NCBI GenBank assembly: GCA_017519045.1
Contig: JAFWTC010000017.1
Location: 1-42,296 of the forward strand
Source: Candidatus Methanomethylophilaceae archaeon
Lineage (GTDB): Archaea > Thermoplasmatota > Thermoplasmata > Methanomassiliicoccales > Methanomethylophilaceae
DNA: 42,296 nucleotides
Direction: 5' to 3'
Positions 25,301 to 33,091 of the stretch are shown here, piece after piece. The translations under genes and the position numbers were made by a program. Position 1 is the first letter of the stretch; the number at the start of each line of letters is the position of its first letter. The notes beneath the pieces were generated by a model, which saw only the letters and a list, made by a program, of their open reading frames with translations, searched no databases and was not told the DNA's origin.

Positions 25301-26064
25301 AAGTAGCGGTCTATGGTCGCCGGCATGCCTATGGATTCGGTCATGTCGCTTGGCGCCGATAGGCAGAAAACGGGTATGACGTATGCCCCTCTTGATTCCA
25401 ACGACCTGACGAGGGCGTCTATGTGGGAGTGATTGTGCGATATCCAATAGTGTTGGCGGAACAGTATCCCGATGACGGGGCGGTCATCAGGGATTCCGGA
25501 CAGGTATTCCTCCTCGTCTATCGGGTTTGGCCGGTCCGGGTGAAATATCCCTTGCGCACGGGGAATCATCGGGGCATCTACGGGGATATCGATGCCGGTG
25601 GCACGCCTGCAAAGCCATGAGATGGCGTTCCTGAAGTTCACATCCCCCGTTAGTCCCAGATATCTGCGCATGATGCGGAAACCCTCGTCGTCCATGTCGC
25701 ACGTCCCGCGGTATTCCGTCATCACGTCGTCCTCGTCGCAGTAGATGAACGTCGTGGTGCCGTTTTGACTGGCCTTTTCCATTATTCTTCCGAAAGTCCT
25801 CATGTACTTCGGGTCGCCATGGGTGCGCATCAGCAGAGCGTCTGCCGAGTCCAAGGCGCTCATGATTTGCGAGAGCGTGTATCCGGAGGAGTCCACGGAT
25901 TCCGAGTTGACGGATGTAACAAGGATGTTCGCTGGAACGTTCTCCATCCCGGTTACGACCGATCCGAAGTTCTCTGCGTCCATCATCCCGACGGACACGT
26001 ACACGATCTCGAAGTTTGGATCGTTTCCGTCCCTATGGTTTCTGAATGTGAACACAATGGACAT
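22309..26064 (-). CDS. CobN/ChlH-type metal chelatase large subunit
   Basis: 1,251 residues from ATG 26064, the usual size of CobN or BchH. Family stretches: HFGTHGSLEWLPGKNSGLS, PNLYSYIVDDPGEGVGAKRR, WATDTIKTGGDDIAYILYLLGVRPIW and ELGRPRIDVTMRMTGMFRDSFP. These proteins hold the porphyrin or corrin ring while the metal is inserted, powered by an AAA+ partner (CobST or ChlID). No AAA+ partner gene is in the window. The frame is open 54 codons further upstream, but a TATA box centred about 28 bases before 26064 places the start of transcription almost at this ATG, so the mRNA should be leaderless. First gene of the operon with the NifHD- and NifK-like genes, a pairing of chelatase and nitrogenase-like reductase that recalls chlorophyll synthesis. 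Metal and ring are unknown. Confidence 0.87.
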   Translation of the reverse strand: MSIVFTFRNHRDGNDPNFEIVYVSVGMMDAENFGSVVTGMENVPANILVTSVNSESVDSSGYTLSQIMSALDSADALLMRTHGDPKYMRTFGRIMEKASQNGTTTFIYCDEDDVMTEYRGTCDMDDEGFRIMRRYLGLTGDVNFRNAISWLCRRATGIDIPVDAPMIPRAQGIFHPDRPNPIDEEEYLSGIPDDRPVIGILFRQHYWISHNHSHIDALVRSLESRGAYVIPVFCLSAPSDMTESIGMPATIDRYFKKDGKAMIDALVMSFRFSQLAASCPDGKSSHNFFADLNVPVIQAPFVLRPPEEWADSQGLSTNELATTVIWPEFDGQIISSPFAFLSLDENGRYATRFVQDRVDRIAELAVNWAKLRRKNNTQKKVAIMLNMHSAETWNMGGAAGLDTFESLRLLLLEMKKNGYFINHIPETSEDFVRSMMAGLTNDLESAPMRGFSESAAGWVSAADYDSIFSELPESRREQVVSRWGDPPGEFMVDRGKIAIPGVVNGNVLIGFQPTRGNPEDDSEESVHSADLPVPHHYIAYYRWIRDSFKADVMIHFGTHGSLEWLPGKNSGLSSECWPDIVQGAVPNLYSYIVDDPGEGVGAKRRTSSVIVDYMVPPMTRSGAYDDLEELDARLQAFMYARATGRSDKMDIEAKEISHLAEILNLSIENGVKDGIQELYELVSDIKEAPIKNGLHVLGRIPEGDDLQEMAYALTRLRNGGVQSLRGALAAADGLDFRTLKENPSEMTGGALNGALIDEYDARSLKMVRVLSESDYNLKNAERRLDEKYRSSPEVMKTLGFICDDLVPRIRMMGDEIHNLIRGMDGEYVDKGPSGSPTRGNSHILPTGRNFFSLDPETIPSESSWEIGRRMADEMLSRSLKELGHYPETVGIIIWATDTIKTGGDDIAYILYLLGVRPIWASANGKVSCLEAIPLEELGRPRIDVTMRMTGMFRDSFPALIELLDEAVRIVMELDEDEESNLIRRHVSEEVTRDILEGIPNDEARMKASVRLFGDAPGDYGCGTGEVIESSDWREVGDIADVYTRYGAFSYSRGMGGKYMSDAFARRMSKVEVTVKNTPDREMDVLDVDDYYEILGGMNAAVRAYGGRKPLSFMGDSSDRDRTRLHSIEEETSFVMHSRVLNPKWAEGMRKHGFRGAQEFSKLTGALLGWSATSDTVEPWVFESVTRRFIEDDESRRWISENNPYALKSMVDDLLETIERGLWDAPEDLMEVLKNAYLEAEEKIEDLTDRNY

Positions 26065-26096
26065 ATATGCCAATCTGAAAACTAACTTATTTATAT
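26057..26096 (-). promoter_or_regulatory. Leaderless promoter of the chelatase/nitrogenase-like operon with palindrome
   Basis: On the minus strand a TATA box (ATATAAATAA, 26087-26096) stands about 28 bases before the ATG. The 17-bp element at 26057-26073 (plus strand ATGGA-N7-GCCAA) overlaps the start of transcription and the start codon. It fits TTGGA-N7-TCCAA with two mismatches and shares ATGCCAA with the system 2 copy. Confidence 0.5.
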
Positions 26097-26472
26097 CTAT
26101 GACGGTCGCCGACCGTTCCCGTGAATCTTGTTTTCCATTATTTTCTTCATGGAATGGGAGAAAGGTCGGATATCTACATATTGTAATATTATATATCCAA
26201 CCATTCGAAACATCCTTTATTAACATGTTAGTGCTCCGTAGAACTTAGCGGGATTCCGTTTCGTCGGTTGGAGCGGCAGTCCTTTTGATTTCGGCGCAGG
26301 CCTTGGAGGCGTCCGCCGGAGACAGGAAGTGGGCATTTGTCAAGGATAAGTCTCTTCTCAGCGCGGCTTCCGGAAGGGTGCGAGTATCGTCTCTCACGCA
26401 TGCGGGGGCGGTAATACGCAGGAGTTCGACATAAGCCAGGATCCCCTTCTGAGCAGATCGGTCAAGGAGTCC
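26065..26472. other. Divergent region between chelatase operon and system 3
   Basis: The first ~160 bases are AT-rich: minus-strand TATA box, a TCGGATAT / ATATCCAA pair (26166-26173, 26193-26200) and a TAACATGTTA palindrome (26221-26230). From ~26240 it is GC-rich with coding-like composition. A weak TTGGA-N7-TCCTT element is at 26268-26284. A minus-strand frame from GTG 26398 to TAA 26245 could encode ~50 residues (ending TAAPTDETESR); I do not recognise it and give it little weight. Bases 26431-26472 continue the reading frame of the system 3 permease and look like its true N-terminus behind a GGAG site and an ATA codon. Confidence 0.4.
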
Positions 26473-27561
26473 ATGGAGGAATGGGACCAGCCGGTGGATT
26501 CCGATGCGTCCCTGGAGAGCACGCTGTCGTACTATCTTCGCAACCGCCTCTGGAAGTTCGCCTTCATCGGCATATGCTTCGTCGCGATCTTCCTGGTCGC
26601 AGGATACACGATAACGATCGGGAGCATGAACATCTCCTTCGTCGAGACCTACGAGACCATATGGAACCATCTCACCGGGAACATCGTCAACGACGGCTTC
26701 GACTTCGTCGTCTGGGACCTCCGCATGCCCCGCGTCCTGGCCGGCATAATCGGAGGCGCGGGACTGGCGGTCTGCGGGGCGGTCATGCAGAACACCATGA
26801 AGAACCCCCTGGCCGACCCGTATACCACCGGGGTCTCGTCAGGGGCGTCCCTGGGGGCCACCATAGCCATGACCGTCGTCGGCGGCCTTATGGCGTCCAC
26901 CAACGTCACCGTCATCGGGGCGTTCCTGTTCTCGCTCATCCCCGTCGGGATGATGATAGCCATATCGAAGATGAAGGACGCGTCCCCGACCACGATGATC
27001 ATGGCCGGGATAGGCATAATGTACATCTTCAACGCGATCACGACCGTCCTGATGATCTGGTCGGACCCCCAGCAGATGCAGGCCGTCTACCGCTGGCAGG
27101 TGGGTACCCTGGACATCGTCAAGTGGGAGCACCTCCCGATAATGGGCCTGGTCACCCTGGCCGGCGTCGTCATAAGCATGCTGATCTCCGGGAGGCTCAA
27201 CGTCCTTTCCACCGGCGACGAGAGCGCCAAGGCGATGGGTATAGACGCGGACAGGATGCGCATCTGGTGCCTCGTCATGGTCGGGCTGGTGTCCGCGGTC
27301 ATCGTGAGCTTCACCGGCCTGATAGGGTTCGTCGGGCTCGTCGCCCCGCATATAACCAGGCTGTTTATAGGCTCGGACAACAAGTTCCTGATCCCGGCCT
27401 GCGCCGTGTTCGGCTCCATGCTCCTGATAGTCGCGGACGCCCTGGGAAGGACGATCCTGTCGCCGAACGTGATCCAGGTCGGAGTCGTGATGTCGTTCGT
27501 AGGAGGGCCGATATTCCTTCTGCTCCTCCTCGGCAGCAGGAAGAGGATGTGGTCGTCATGA
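26473..27561 (+). CDS. FecCD-family permease, system 3
   Basis: 362 residues from ATG 26473, the first standard start in frame. Landmarks: VWDLRMPRVLAGIIGGAGLAVCG, AVMQNTMKNPLADPYTTGVSSGASLG, GFVGLVAPHITRLFIGSDNKFLIP, GGPIFLLLLLGSRKRMW. The 14 codons upstream (QDPLLSRSVKESM) align with the N-terminus of the system 4 permease (EDPLLGSSVLESV), so the real protein probably begins at ATA 26431, 6 bases after GGAG. No binding-protein gene is in this operon; it may use a binding protein from another system. Its stop overlaps the ATPase start (ATGA). Confidence 0.88.
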   Translation: MEEWDQPVDSDASLESTLSYYLRNRLWKFAFIGICFVAIFLVAGYTITIGSMNISFVETYETIWNHLTGNIVNDGFDFVVWDLRMPRVLAGIIGGAGLAVCGAVMQNTMKNPLADPYTTGVSSGASLGATIAMTVVGGLMASTNVTVIGAFLFSLIPVGMMIAISKMKDASPTTMIMAGIGIMYIFNAITTVLMIWSDPQQMQAVYRWQVGTLDIVKWEHLPIMGLVTLAGVVISMLISGRLNVLSTGDESAKAMGIDADRMRIWCLVMVGLVSAVIVSFTGLIGFVGLVAPHITRLFIGSDNKFLIPACAVFGSMLLIVADALGRTILSPNVIQVGVVMSFVGGPIFLLLLLGSRKRMWSS

Positions 27562-28442
27562 CCCGCGTCGAGCTGAAGGACGTGACCTTCGGGTACAACC
27601 CGGGCCATCCGATAATCAAGGACATCAGCCTCGTGGTGGAGGAGCCCGGGCTCTATTGCATAATCGGTCCTAACGGAGTGGGGAAGTCCACCCTGGTGAA
27701 ATGCCTGAACAGGATTCTGGCCCCCACGTCGGGCACGGTGGAGATCGACGGCGTCGACGTCGCCACGATGCACCGCAAGGAGATCGCCAGGCATATAGGG
27801 TACGTTCCTGTGGCCAGCGACGACACCTTCGCCATGTCCGTCCTGGACACGATATTGATAGGAAGGTACAACCACCGCAGCTGGGGGTCCGAGGGCAGGG
27901 ACCTGGAGGCGGCGTACAGGGCGATGAAGCTGCTCCGCATCAGGAATCTGGCGAACAGGAACTTCAACGAGCTCTCCGCCGGACAGCATCAGAAGGTCGC
28001 GATCGCCAGAGGGATAGTCCAGGAGACGCCGGTGCTGATACTGGACGAGCCCACCGCCAACCTGGACGTCAAGTACCAGGTGTATGTGACGGAGCTTCTG
28101 AGGGCCTTCGCGGAGAAGAAGGGGATCGCGGTGCTGACCATCAGCCACGACCTCAACATCACGTCGAAGTACGCCCACAAGGTCATAATGCTGGCCCGCC
28201 CCGGCGTGGTCTACCGCGTGGGGACCCCCAGGGAGGTCATGACCAAGGAGAACATCGAGGCCGTGTACGGGATAGAATGCAGCGTGGAGGAGCACGACGG
28301 GTATCCGTACATAGTGCTCGGCGGGCCTCTGATGGACGACGACGACCGCGTGGACGACCTTGGAGGGTTCGAGAAGACCTCCCGCATAAGGGAGTTCGCG
28401 AGCGTCCTGAGAGGGGCGGTCCCGAAACGCAGGTCCAAGTGA
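27558..28442 (+). CDS. FecE/BtuD-type ABC ATPase, system 3
   Basis: 294 residues. Walker A GPNGVGKST (37-45), signature LSAGQHQKV, Walker B VLILDEPTANLD, switch His in SHDLN. Very close to the system 4 ATPase over the first ~250 residues. It has a longer tail than its paralogues (DDDDRVDDLGGFEKTSRI and a basic end KRRSK). Start is the ATG of the ATGA overlap with the permease. Confidence 0.92.
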   Translation: MTRVELKDVTFGYNPGHPIIKDISLVVEEPGLYCIIGPNGVGKSTLVKCLNRILAPTSGTVEIDGVDVATMHRKEIARHIGYVPVASDDTFAMSVLDTILIGRYNHRSWGSEGRDLEAAYRAMKLLRIRNLANRNFNELSAGQHQKVAIARGIVQETPVLILDEPTANLDVKYQVYVTELLRAFAEKKGIAVLTISHDLNITSKYAHKVIMLARPGVVYRVGTPREVMTKENIEAVYGIECSVEEHDGYPYIVLGGPLMDDDDRVDDLGGFEKTSRIREFASVLRGAVPKRRSK

Positions 28443-28602
28443 CCGGCCTGGGGCGCAGGAGCCTGTTTTTAGCCTATGGGCGCCTCCTGCCCCCGCATCG
28501 TCTTTTCCAGACGGATCATCGGCTCCTTTTCAGCCATCCGGCGAAACGTCGGCGCGTCACGGCGGTTCCGTCATAGGCCTGTGCGCCTTTTAATACGATG
28601 AT

Positions 28603-28637
28603 CATATAATCATTTGTAAGTTGGATATATAGTACAA
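28603..28637 (+). promoter_or_regulatory. Promoter and TTGGA-N7-TACAA palindrome of the exporter operon
   Basis: CATATAAT (28603-28610) is the TATA box; the 17-bp element at 28621-28637 has one mismatch to TTGGA-N7-TCCAA and covers the expected start. The leader to the GTG at 28703 is about 70 bases. Bases 28443-28602 upstream hold a possible hairpin (GGGGCGCAGGAG near 28451 with CTCCTGCCCC near 28486) followed by nothing recognisable. Confidence 0.5.
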
Positions 28638-28702
28638 TATTCGTAAGATGTTGGAAACGTCTGAGAGTATTATTCTGACACGGTTGCTCGGAGGTCGATC
28701 GC

Positions 28703-30445
28703 GTGATATTCGGATACATGACAAGGCGGGATCGCTTGATGCTGGTCCCTGTTGTCGTTCTTGTGATTTTCCAGGTTTACCTGGATCTGAAGATACCCGA
28801 GTACATGCAGAGCATCACCTACGCTTTGCAGGTGGGCACGACTTCCGCCCTCATAGTCGAGGACGGGTGGAAGATGATCCTCTGCGCCTTGGCAAGCTTC
28901 GCCGCCTCGTTGTGCGCCGGCGCGCTGATAGCGCTGATAGCCTCCTCCCTCAGCCGCACCTTGCGCAACGAGCTCTACTCCAAGGTCTGCGGATTCTCGT
29001 CCGAGGACGTGGCGCATTTCTCGGCCGCCTCCCTGATCACCCGTGTCACGGGGGACGTGAAGGAGGTCCAGACCTTCGTCAGCACGGCTCTGCAGACTCT
29101 GATCAAGTCGCCTATATTGGCGGTATGGGCCATCGCCAAGATATCCGGGGGAGGATGGGAATGGACGGCCGTCACGGCGGCTTCGGTGATCTTCCTGGTG
29201 TCTGCCATATCCTTGATAACGGCCCTCAGCGTCAAGTACTTCAGGAGGGCCCAGGTCCTCACGGATTCCCTGAACGATGAGACGCGGGAGAGCATACTGG
29301 GCTCCAAGGTGGTCAGGGCGTACAACGCGGAGGACTTCCAGGGGCACAAGTTCCAGAAGGCCTCGGAGGACATGCTGGACAACTACATGGGGCTGTTCCA
29401 TGTCCGGTTCGCCCTGTTCCTGCTGCCGCCGGTCGTCACGAACTTCCTCACGATGGCGATCTATTGGATAGGCGCCGTCCTGATAAGCGGCAGCGGGGCG
29501 GAAGACGTCCAGATGAGGCTGTTCTCCGATATGGTGGCGTTCTCGTCCTACGGATTGCAGGTCCTCGGCGCCTTCATGCTGATCGCCGACTTCATCAAGG
29601 ACTATCCGCACGTGGTCGTCAGCATCAGGCGTGTGGAGGATGTATTGCGCTGGGAGCCGACCGTCAAGTATCCGGATCCGGAAGGACCGGCCGGGCCTGG
29701 ATGCGGGCGTGTCGAGTTCAGGAACGTCACATTCAGGTATCCGGGAACCAAGAGGGATTCCCTGTCCGGCGTGAGCTTCTCGGTGGGCGAGGGGCAGACG
29801 TTGGGGATCATAGGCAGGACCGGGAGCGGCAAGATCACCGTCGCTAGGCTGCTGCTGAGAAACTACGACGTCGACGGAGGGGCCGTCCTCGTCGACGGGA
29901 TGGATGTGCGGAGCTACCCTCATGACGATTTAAGGGGCAGGATGGCGTGCGCCTTCCAGGAGCCGTTCATCTTCTCAGGGACGGTGAGGGAGAACGTGGA
30001 CTTCGGGAACCAGGAGGGGTCCCGCTCGGATTCGGACGTCTGGGCGTCGCTCGGCATCGCACAGGCGGAGGAATTCGTGAGGGCCATGCCGCAAGGCCTC
30101 GACTCGGTTCTGCTGTCAGGGGGAAAGAACCTCTCAGGCGGGCAGAGGCAGAGGCTGTCCATCGCCCGCGCGGTGTGCAAAGGCTCCAGGATCCTGATAC
30201 TGGACGACTCGTTCTCGGCATTGGATATGAGCACCGATGCGGCTCTCGGCAGGGCGCTGCGGGAGTCGCTTGCGGATCGGACCAAGATCATAATCAGCCA
30301 GCGTGTCAGGTCGATAATCGACGCTGACGAGATACTGGTCCTGGACGGGGGAAGAGTGGTCGGATTGGGCACGCACGAGGAGCTGTTGGGCTCCTGTCCC
30401 GTGTATGCGGAGATCGTGAGGACGCAGATGGAGGTCTGGAAGTGA
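28703..30445 (+). CDS. Heterodimeric ABC exporter subunit A (degenerate ATP site)
   Basis: 580 residues. Start GTG 28703 is set by GGAGGTCGATC ending 2 bases upstream. Six membrane segments (residues ~1-300), then a nucleotide-binding domain. Walker A reads GRTGSGKI: residue 378 is Ile where Ser or Thr should bind Mg. The signature LSGGQ is intact (~476). Walker B ends LILDDSF, with Asp502 at the catalytic Glu position, and the switch His is Gln533 (IISQRVRS). So its own ATP site is degenerate while its signature can complete the partner's good site, the usual asymmetry of heterodimeric exporters such as TM287/288. The Ile is unusual even so. Overlaps subunit B by GTGA. Located among importers, it may export a metallophore or tetrapyrrole; this is inference. 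Confidence 0.85.
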   Translation: MIFGYMTRRDRLMLVPVVVLVIFQVYLDLKIPEYMQSITYALQVGTTSALIVEDGWKMILCALASFAASLCAGALIALIASSLSRTLRNELYSKVCGFSSEDVAHFSAASLITRVTGDVKEVQTFVSTALQTLIKSPILAVWAIAKISGGGWEWTAVTAASVIFLVSAISLITALSVKYFRRAQVLTDSLNDETRESILGSKVVRAYNAEDFQGHKFQKASEDMLDNYMGLFHVRFALFLLPPVVTNFLTMAIYWIGAVLISGSGAEDVQMRLFSDMVAFSSYGLQVLGAFMLIADFIKDYPHVVVSIRRVEDVLRWEPTVKYPDPEGPAGPGCGRVEFRNVTFRYPGTKRDSLSGVSFSVGEGQTLGIIGRTGSGKITVARLLLRNYDVDGGAVLVDGMDVRSYPHDDLRGRMACAFQEPFIFSGTVRENVDFGNQEGSRSDSDVWASLGIAQAEEFVRAMPQGLDSVLLSGGKNLSGGQRQRLSIARAVCKGSRILILDDSFSALDMSTDAALGRALRESLADRTKIIISQRVRSIIDADEILVLDGGRVVGLGTHEELLGSCPVYAEIVRTQMEVWK

Positions 30446-32223
30446 GCCCGCCCGTCCGCATGGAGAAGGTCCAGAAGGCCAAGCGCTTTTGGCCCACCTT
30501 TTTCAGACTGTGCGGATACATAGGGAAGTACAAGTGGCGTATAGCGCTGGGCGTCATCGCCTCCGTGATCTCCTCGGTATTGGTCCTGTTGGCCCCTCAG
30601 TACATCAAGGAGGCGACGGACCTGATATCAGACGGCATCGGCGGCCGGATGGACATGGGCGCCATAACGGGATTGATGCTGACTACTGTGGCCGTCTACG
30701 CGGCATCGGCCGTGTTCCGCGCCATTACGCAGTATTACATCCCGACCTCCTCCGAGCTCAATGCGAACCTGGTGCGCGTGGACCTCATCTGGAAGATACA
30801 GCGCATCCCCCAGCGCATACTGGACCGCATGAGCGTAGGGGACATCATGAGCCGTTTCTCCAACGACTCCGACCAGATCCGCAGGCTGTCCGCGGAGAGC
30901 ATCAACGGGATCGTGACGTCGACGGTCATGGTGGCAGGGGCCTTCGGGATGATGCTGGCCATCGATTGGAAGCTGGCCGTGGTCGCGGCCGCCCCGGTTC
31001 TTCTGGGGATGGGGATGTCCGCCTTGGTCATAAGGGCGTCCCAGAGGTATTTCAAGGACCAGGCCAGGGAAATGGGCGCCCTCAACGGGGTCGTAGAGGA
31101 ATCCTTCTACGGCCTGGAGGTCATGGACGCATACAACGCCCTTCCGGGATACGGAAGGAAGTTCAGGGCTACCACCGACAGGCTGTACGTCAGCGCGTTC
31201 CGCTCCCGCTTCTTCTCGGAGGTCGTTCCGAGAATGATGGGCTTCGTGGGAAATCTCAGTTACGGTCTCGTCTGCATCGTCGGCTCCATGCTGATCCTCG
31301 GAGGGGAGGTTAGATACGGGGCGGTCGTGGCGGTCCTGATCTACGTCAGGGAGTTCTCTCAGCCTTTGGAGCGCCTCAGCAACACCATCTCCGGCATGCA
31401 GAGCATGGTGGCGTCCGCGGAGAGGCTGTTCGAGTTCTTCGACCTGGAGGAGCTGCCGGACGAGTCGTCGAAGCGTCTTGCTCCTTTGGAGGTCAGAGGT
31501 GAGGTGGAGTTCCGGGACGTCCACTTCTCGTATGTTCCGGGGACCGAATGCATCCATGGGATGAGCCTCCGCATAGATCCGGGCCAGACCGTCGCCATAG
31601 TGGGGCCGACGGGTGCCGGGAAGACCACCCTGGCCAATCTCCTCATGAGGTTCTACGAGGTGGATTCCGGATCCATCCTTGTGGACGGGATCGATCTGAG
31701 GGACATCAGGACGGACCAGGTGAGGGAGATGTTCTCCGTCGTCCTCCAGGACACATGGGTGTTCAAGGGGACCATCAGGGAGAACATAGCGTTCAACAGG
31801 ACGGACATATCGGACGGCGAGGTGCGCGAGGCCTGTGCAGCGGTCGGTCTGGATCCGTTCATAGAGGCGCTTCCGGACGGGTACGACACCGTGATCGGCG
31901 AAGGGCTGTCATTGTCCGTAGGCCAGAAGCAGCAGGTGAGCATAGCCCGCGCCTTGGTGAGGAGGTCTCCGCTGATCATCCTGGACGAGGCTACCAGCTC
32001 GGTGGACATCTTGACGGAGACCCTCATACAGGATTCCATGGACAGGCTCGTGGAGGGGAGGACCTCCTTCGTGATCGCCCATAGGCTGTCCACTATAAGG
32101 GGCGCGGACCTGATACTGGTGGTCGATTCCGGAGAAGTGGTGGAGGCCGGCACGCATCAGGAGCTCATGAGGCTAGGGGGACGTTACAGGAGCCTGTACG
32201 ACAACCAGTTCGAGACGGAATGA
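30442..32223 (+). CDS. Heterodimeric ABC exporter subunit B (catalytic ATP site)
   Basis: 593 residues from GTG 30442, with GGAGGT upstream; an ATG at 30460 is the alternative. Six membrane segments (~residues 25-310), with a long N-terminal cytosolic lead. Walker A GPTGAGKTT, Walker B LIILDEATSSVD with Glu, and switch His in AHRLSTI are all intact, but the signature is LSVGQ. This complements subunit A: the working site uses B's Walker motifs and A's LSGGQ. The operon ends in a strong hairpin. Confidence 0.88.
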   Translation: MSPPVRMEKVQKAKRFWPTFFRLCGYIGKYKWRIALGVIASVISSVLVLLAPQYIKEATDLISDGIGGRMDMGAITGLMLTTVAVYAASAVFRAITQYYIPTSSELNANLVRVDLIWKIQRIPQRILDRMSVGDIMSRFSNDSDQIRRLSAESINGIVTSTVMVAGAFGMMLAIDWKLAVVAAAPVLLGMGMSALVIRASQRYFKDQAREMGALNGVVEESFYGLEVMDAYNALPGYGRKFRATTDRLYVSAFRSRFFSEVVPRMMGFVGNLSYGLVCIVGSMLILGGEVRYGAVVAVLIYVREFSQPLERLSNTISGMQSMVASAERLFEFFDLEELPDESSKRLAPLEVRGEVEFRDVHFSYVPGTECIHGMSLRIDPGQTVAIVGPTGAGKTTLANLLMRFYEVDSGSILVDGIDLRDIRTDQVREMFSVVLQDTWVFKGTIRENIAFNRTDISDGEVREACAAVGLDPFIEALPDGYDTVIGEGLSLSVGQKQQVSIARALVRRSPLIILDEATSSVDILTETLIQDSMDRLVEGRTSFVIAHRLSTIRGADLILVVDSGEVVEAGTHQELMRLGGRYRSLYDNQFETE

Positions 32224-32227
32224 AGGG

Positions 32228-32244
32228 GGCCGGCATCGCCGGCC
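32228..32244. terminator. Terminator hairpin after the exporter operon
   Basis: GGCCGGC-ATC-GCCGGCC is a perfect 7-bp stem with a 3-base loop, 4 bases after the exporter stop and followed by TGTTTGT. It lies between convergent genes, 6 bases from the system 4 ATPase stop, and may serve both. Confidence 0.65.
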
Positions 32245-32250
32245 TGTTTG

Positions 32251-33087
32251 TCATTCGCCCTCTTCTATATCCAGCGCCTCGCCGAGAATTATGTGGGGCA
32301 CGGACAGGTTGCAGCTCCTGTCGATTTTGGGATTGGATATGCATTGGTCATCGTTTATGACCCTGCAGTTCACGCCGTAGACGTGGGTTATGTTCTCCTG
32401 TGTGAGGACCTCGTCAGGCGTACCGACGGCGTGGACGACACCGGGCTTGGCGAGCATGATCACCTGGTGCGCATACTTGGCGGTGATGTTGAGGTCGTGG
32501 CTGATGGTGAGGACGATCATGCCCTTCTTCTCGGATATGGCCCTCAGCATCTCCATGACGTAGACCTGGTACTTGACGTCCAGGTTCGCGGTGGGCTCGT
32601 CCAGTATCAGCACCGGGGTCTCCTGGACCAGGCCTCTCGCGATGGCGACCTTCTGATGCTGCCCCGCCGAGATGGCGTTGAACTTCTTGTAGGCCAGCCC
32701 CTCTATGTGCAGGAGGCGCATGGTCTCGTAGACCTTCCTCAGGTTCTCGCTGCGGGAGCAGGTCTTGGTGTGGTTGAACCTCCCGACAAGTATGGTGTCC
32801 ACCACGCTCATCGAGAAGGCGTCGTTGGAGAATACGGGTACATAGCCTATCTTGACGGCCAGGTCCTTGTATTTCAGATTCTTGATGTCCTCTCCGTCCA
32901 CCAATATCGTGCCTTTCTGGGGCTCTATGATCTTGTTGAGGCATTTGACGATGGTGGATTTCCCCACGCCGTTGGGTCCGATGATGCAATAGAACCCCGG
33001 CTTGTCGATGACGAGGCTCACGTCGTTCAGGACGATCCTGTCTTCCGTGTACCCGAAGGACACGTTCTTCAGCTCTATCGAGGTCAT
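32251..33087 (-). CDS. FecE/BtuD-type ABC ATPase, system 4
   Basis: 278 residues. Walker A GPNGVGKST (37-45), signature variant ISAGQHQKV, Walker B VLILDEPTANLD, switch His in SHDLN. The start ATG 33087 follows GGTGATC, which overlaps the permease stop. Nearly the same as the system 3 ATPase, showing recent duplication. The tail (CRVINDDQCISNPKIDRSCNLS) carries three Cys not found in its paralogues. Confidence 0.92.
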   Translation of the reverse strand: MTSIELKNVSFGYTEDRIVLNDVSLVIDKPGFYCIIGPNGVGKSTIVKCLNKIIEPQKGTILVDGEDIKNLKYKDLAVKIGYVPVFSNDAFSMSVVDTILVGRFNHTKTCSRSENLRKVYETMRLLHIEGLAYKKFNAISAGQHQKVAIARGLVQETPVLILDEPTANLDVKYQVYVMEMLRAISEKKGMIVLTISHDLNITAKYAHQVIMLAKPGVVHAVGTPDEVLTQENITHVYGVNCRVINDDQCISNPKIDRSCNLSVPHIILGEALDIEEGE

Positions 33088-33091
33088 CGGA

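Noticed and set aside
26240-26430. Cobalamin riboswitch before system 3
   Set aside because: A CCGGAGACAGG stretch faintly recalls the B12 box, but the other conserved segments and the long-range pairing could not be found.
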